This document shows positions 5,894 through 8,540 of a stretch of 8,540 bases of DNA, one piece after another. How positions within the stretch are numbered: the first letter of the stretch is position 1; every line of letters starts with the position of its first letter. The notes under the pieces are model-generated. The model was not told where the DNA came from. It saw only the letters and a list, made by a program, of their open reading frames with translations, and searched no databases. Source of the stretch: Desulfuromonadales bacterium (lineage in GTDB: Bacteria; Desulfobacterota; Desulfuromonadia; Desulfuromonadales; BM103); contig DAOWJU010000241.1 in assembly GCA_030640215.1 (NCBI GenBank), forward strand, positions 1 to 8,540, read 5' to 3'. Position numbers and translations under genes: made by a program.

Positions 5894-6913
5894 ATGATTA
5901 TCGTTATGCGAAATGGAGCCAGCAATGAAGAGCTGGTCGCAGTCGAGGAGCGCATCAAGGAGTTGGGCTACAAGCCTCATGTGATCCATGGTGATACCCG
6001 CAATGTTGTTGGCGCGGTTGGTGATGAACGTGGCAAGGCGATATTGCAGTCACTCGAATCGATGCCAGGTGTGGAAAATGTGGTGCCGATTCTCAAGCCT
6101 TACAAGTTGGCGAGTAAAGAAGTCAAGTTGGAGCGGACAACCGTTGTAATTGCTCCCGGTGTAGCCGTGGGCGGAGACCGTCTTGTGGTTATGGCTGGTC
6201 CTTGCGCTGTGGAGAGCGAGGAGCAGATTCTTGAAACCGCTCATGCTGTCAAGGCCGCTGGGGCCACAGTTCTTCGCGGTGGAGCATTCAAGCCGCGTTC
6301 CAGTCCTTACTCTTTCCAGGGCATGGAAGAAGAGGGCCTCAAATTGCTGGCGATGGCTCGCGAAGAGACCGGCCTGCCGATTGTGACCGAAGTCGTCAAC
6401 CCCCGCGATGTTGACCTGGTTGCAAAGTATGCCGATGTGATGCAAGTCGGTGCGCGTAATGTGCAGAACTTTGCCCTGCTCAAAATGCTCGGTAAAATCG
6501 ACAAGCCAATCCTGCTCAAACGCGGCATGTCGACGACCATTCAGGAGTTCCTGATGAGCGCCGAGTACATCCTCTCCGAAGGCAATCAGAGGGTTATCCT
6601 TTGCGAGCGCGGTATTCGCACCTTTGAAACGGCAACCCGTAATACCCTTGATATCTCGGCTATCCCGGTTCTGCAAGAGCAGACGCACCTGCCGATCATT
6701 ATCGACCCCTCGCATGCAACTGGTCACTCTTCACTGGTGCCGAGCATGTGCTACGCGTCTGTAGCTGCTGGTTGTGATGGTCTGATTGTTGAGGTACACC
6801 CGCACCCGGAAGTTGCCGTGAGTGATGGACCGCAATCGTTGCGTCCGGCCGATTTCAAGGCGATGATGGATAAGCTTGCTGAGTTTGCCAAAGTTGTCGG
6901 CAAGAAACTATAA
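5894..6913 (+). CDS. aroF: 3-deoxy-7-phosphoheptulonate (DAHP) synthase, type I-beta with N-terminal ferredoxin-like domain
   Basis: This cytoplasmic enzyme condenses phosphoenolpyruvate with erythrose 4-phosphate to make DAHP, the first step of the shikimate pathway to Phe, Tyr, Trp and chorismate. At 339 residues it matches the Thermotoga-type enzyme. Residues 1-68 form the ferredoxin-like regulatory domain, known in that enzyme to bind Tyr or Phe for feedback inhibition. The TIM-barrel core follows: AGPCAVES with Cys104, RGGAFKPRSSPYSFQG (128-143), QVGARN (184-189), LLKRGMSTT (207-215), CERGIRTFE (237-245), DPSHATGH (271-278) with His274, EVHPHPE (300-306) with Glu300, and SDGPQSL with Asp311. 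Cys104, His274, Glu300 and Asp311 are the expected metal ligands, all present. AAGGAG at 5880-5885 is 8 bases upstream. The upstream attenuator suggests a second, transcriptional layer of control by aromatic amino acids. Confidence 0.97.
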   Translation: MIIVMRNGASNEELVAVEERIKELGYKPHVIHGDTRNVVGAVGDERGKAILQSLESMPGVENVVPILKPYKLASKEVKLERTTVVIAPGVAVGGDRLVVMAGPCAVESEEQILETAHAVKAAGATVLRGGAFKPRSSPYSFQGMEEEGLKLLAMAREETGLPIVTEVVNPRDVDLVAKYADVMQVGARNVQNFALLKMLGKIDKPILLKRGMSTTIQEFLMSAEYILSEGNQRVILCERGIRTFETATRNTLDISAIPVLQEQTHLPIIIDPSHATGHSSLVPSMCYASVAAGCDGLIVEVHPHPEVAVSDGPQSLRPADFKAMMDKLAEFAKVVGKKL

Positions 6914-6944
6914 AACCAGAGATGCGAAAGACCGCTTGGCAGAG

Positions 6945-7084
6945 CATAGCTATTCAGTGCAAGAACTGTTGGTAAAATGTCTGTCATCCCCGAATGGTTT
7001 TATCGGGGATCCATGTTCTAAAGTCTGGATTCCCGATTACACCCTCGGGAATGACAATCTTTAATCGTGAGCTGAATAGCTACG
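6945..7084. repeat. Nested palindromic repeat element (MITE/REP-like)
   Basis: The outermost arms TAGCTATTCAG (6947-6957) and CTGAATAGCTA (7072-7082) are perfect inverted repeats. Inside lies a 75-base palindrome from TGTCATCCCCGA (6982-6993) to TCGGGAATGACA (7045-7056). Its two halves each fold into a perfect 8-base-pair hairpin: ATCCCCGA/TCGGGGAT (6986-7010) and ATTCCCGA/TCGGGAAT (7029-7052). The centre also pairs, GGGGATCCA (7005-7013) with TGGATTCCC (7026-7034), with one mismatch. Similar TGTCATTCCC-type dyads are scattered in many proteobacterial genomes. No target-site duplication is evident. It may also end or process the aroF transcript, though no T-run follows. Confidence 0.75.
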
Positions 7085-7096
7085 TCGGAGCTTTAT

Positions 7097-7363
7097 ATGT
7101 TTTTGATACCGTTGAACCAGATTGAAAGTGTTGATCTTGTTATCCATGCCCTGCGTGCGGCTGCAGGTGAAGCTGATTGCACCATGTGCCCGGTGCGCAA
7201 AGTCTGTACGAAACAGTGCCTGGCCGTGGCTGAGGGAATACAGCAGATGGTTGCAACCAACAGTTTGCCCAATATGGACCTGATTCGTGAGGATGCGGAT
7301 GAAGACGCGCCTGATGGGCCTGATAGTGGTGGCTCCGGCTCGCATCTACGGGTTGTGAAATAA
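7097..7363 (+). CDS. Small conserved-looking protein with a four-cysteine cluster (unknown function)
   Basis: I do not recognise this 88-residue protein by name. The N-terminal half is helical. It contains CTMCPVRKVCTKQC (28-41), a C-x2-C-x5-C-x3-C cluster that could bind zinc or an iron-sulfur centre. The C-terminal third is acidic and Gly/Ser/Pro-rich (REDADEDAPDGPDSGGSGS), probably disordered, and ends in a short basic tail, LRVVK. GGAG at 7087-7090, six bases upstream of the ATG, supports the start. The DUF1015 gene follows after 49 bases, so the two are likely co-transcribed. The palindromic element ends only a few bases before the ribosome site. A regulatory or metal-binding role is a guess from the cysteines alone. 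Confidence 0.8.
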   Translation: MFLIPLNQIESVDLVIHALRAAAGEADCTMCPVRKVCTKQCLAVAEGIQQMVATNSLPNMDLIREDADEDAPDGPDSGGSGSHLRVVK

Positions 7364-7412
7364 GACTGTTAGGAGACAGCCCCCTGAAACTAAAAATAAG
7401 GACAGATTGATT

Positions 7413-8540
7413 ATGAATCTCGCAAAACTTGCACTTCAAGTTCCGACCATCCTGTTGCCCAAGGCAGACATCGACCCGAATCTCTGGGCAGTGATTGCCT
7501 GCGACCAATATACTTCCGAGCCGGAATACTGGCAGACTATTGATCGTCTGATCGCTGATCAGCCTTCAACCTTGCGTCTGGTCTTCCCGGAGGTTTATCT
7601 GGAAGATGATGATGGCGATGCGAGAATTGCTGACATCAACCGATGTATGAATCAGTACCTGGCTGATGGTGTTCTGGTTGAGCAGCAGCAAGGGTTTATT
7701 CTGGTTGATCGTAAAACCAGTCAAGCACCATCGCGCAAGGGCCTGGTTGTGGCGCTCGATCTGGAAGCCTACGATTATCGTCCTGGTACCAAAACCATGA
7801 TCAGGGCTACTGAAGGTACAATTGTCGACCGCTTACCGCCAAGGATCCGGGTTCGGGAAAATGCCGCTGTTGAGTTGCCGCATATCATGGTTTTGATTGA
7901 TGATCCGGAGCAGACGGTTATCGAGCCGCTTTTTGAGGCTGATTTGGAGCAGGCTTACGACTTTGAGCTGATGCAGGAGAGTGGTCATCTGCGTGGCTGG
8001 AAGGTCAATCAGAAAGCGTTGCTGGAGCAGGTGGGCAACGCTCTGCAGCGCCTGGCAGAAAAAGACCGTTTCCAGAAGCGTTACGACGTCGATGACGACG
8101 AAGTCATGCTCTATGCAATGGGTGATGGCAATCACAGTTTTGCCACCGCCAAGGCGATCTGGGAACAGCTTAAATCTGACGCCGCCGATCCCGCAGACGT
8201 CATGGATCACCCGGCCCGCTACGCCTTGGTTGAACTGGTGAATGTTCATGATCCGGGCCTTGAGTTTGAAGCAATTCATCGCGTGATTTTCGATGTCGAT
8301 GCTGATCACTTGCTCGCGAAGGCGGATGATTTCTATCGTCAGGCCGGTACCCCTTGTCAGATTGAATGGTGTGAAGATCTCTCCGCAGCAAACGCTGCAG
8401 CCGAAACTTCTGGTAGCGCACACGCGATTCCCTTTGTTGCTGCCGGTCGTTATGGCCTGCTGAAAATTGCTGACCCGACCCTGACTCTTGAAGTTGCGAC
8501 CCTGCAGAACTTCCTTGACGAGTATCTGCAAAAAACTCCA
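7413..8540 (+). CDS. DUF1015 family protein, 3' end beyond the window
   Basis: The frame is open from ATG 7413 to the right edge (376 codons), preceded by AAGGA at 7398-7402 with a 10-base spacer. DUF1015 proteins are usually a little over 400 residues, so most of the gene is present. Family-type landmarks are the N-terminal WAVIACDQYTSEPEYW (25-40), RLVFPEVYL (55-63), KGLVVALDLEAYDY (109-122), IRATEGTIVDRLPPR (130-144), LPHIMVLIDDP (155-165) and the signature AMGDGNHSFATAKAIW (235-250). The invariant-looking GDGNHS resembles an active-site or ligand-binding loop. No reaction has been assigned to the family with confidence. There is no signal peptide or membrane helix, so it is cytoplasmic. 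It probably shares a transcript with the Cys-cluster gene upstream. Confidence 0.9.
   Translation, partial: MNLAKLALQVPTILLPKADIDPNLWAVIACDQYTSEPEYWQTIDRLIADQPSTLRLVFPEVYLEDDDGDARIADINRCMNQYLADGVLVEQQQGFILVDRKTSQAPSRKGLVVALDLEAYDYRPGTKTMIRATEGTIVDRLPPRIRVRENAAVELPHIMVLIDDPEQTVIEPLFEADLEQAYDFELMQESGHLRGWKVNQKALLEQVGNALQRLAEKDRFQKRYDVDDDEVMLYAMGDGNHSFATAKAIWEQLKSDAADPADVMDHPARYALVELVNVHDPGLEFEAIHRVIFDVDADHLLAKADDFYRQAGTPCQIEWCEDLSAANAAAETSGSAHAIPFVAAGRYGLLKIADPTLTLEVATLQNFLDEYLQKTP

Noticed and set aside
6050..6727. 225-codon open frame antisense to DAHP synthase
   Set aside because: It is a shadow of a gene with all catalytic motifs in place; no ribosome site or recognisable domain was seen.
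7833..8531. 232-codon open frame antisense to the DUF1015 gene
   Set aside because: The + strand frame carries the DUF1015 signature and an uninterrupted reading frame from a good start; the antisense frame shows no known motif.

Overview
The window looks like a bacterial chromosome segment of moderate GC content. The gene content would suit a deltaproteobacterial (Desulfuromonadales-like) organism: a GIDE-domain/LemA pair, a type I-beta DAHP synthase with a ferredoxin-like regulatory domain, a small Cys-cluster protein and a DUF1015 protein. That placement is inference from gene content only, with modest confidence.

Left part (about 1-1990). A multi-span membrane protein with a GIDE domain and one canonical EF-hand loop is followed 23 bases later by lemA. 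They probably form an envelope-associated operon. The GIDE frame is open to the left edge, so its true start may lie outside the window.

Middle part (about 1990-5385). This more AT-rich accessory block holds a hipB-hipA toxin-antitoxin operon on the + strand and, convergent to it, a fic gene on the - strand. The hipBA leader region has three palindromic CCGTWCGG sites whose centres are exactly 50 bases apart. Two of them bracket a good sigma70-like promoter, so they are strong candidates for HipB operators. The region upstream of fic has two tandem pairs of TGGCCGAT with 12-base spacing. Both toxin-type enzymes keep the catalytic motifs that can be checked, and both carry recognisable restraint: HipB for HipA, and an N-terminal inhibitory motif for Fic.

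Right part (about 5386-8540). This is housekeeping DNA. A tRNA-Phe(GAA) on the - strand has a promoter with a consensus -35 and a strong intrinsic terminator. Divergent from it is an aromatic amino acid biosynthesis unit. A 30-codon leader ORF packed with Trp, Phe and Tyr codons is followed by an intrinsic terminator, a second strong hairpin and the DAHP synthase gene. This is the layout of a transcription attenuator. After the DAHP synthase come a nested palindromic (MITE/REP-like) element of about 140 bases, an 88-residue protein with a CxxC-x5-CxxxC cluster, and a DUF1015 gene that runs off the right edge.

The most notable content is regulatory: the 50-base-phased hipBA operator array, the aromatic attenuator in front of the DAHP synthase, the tandem repeats upstream of fic, and the nested palindrome next to a ribosome-binding site. 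I see no complete insertion sequence, CRISPR array, rRNA gene or clearly new protein system.
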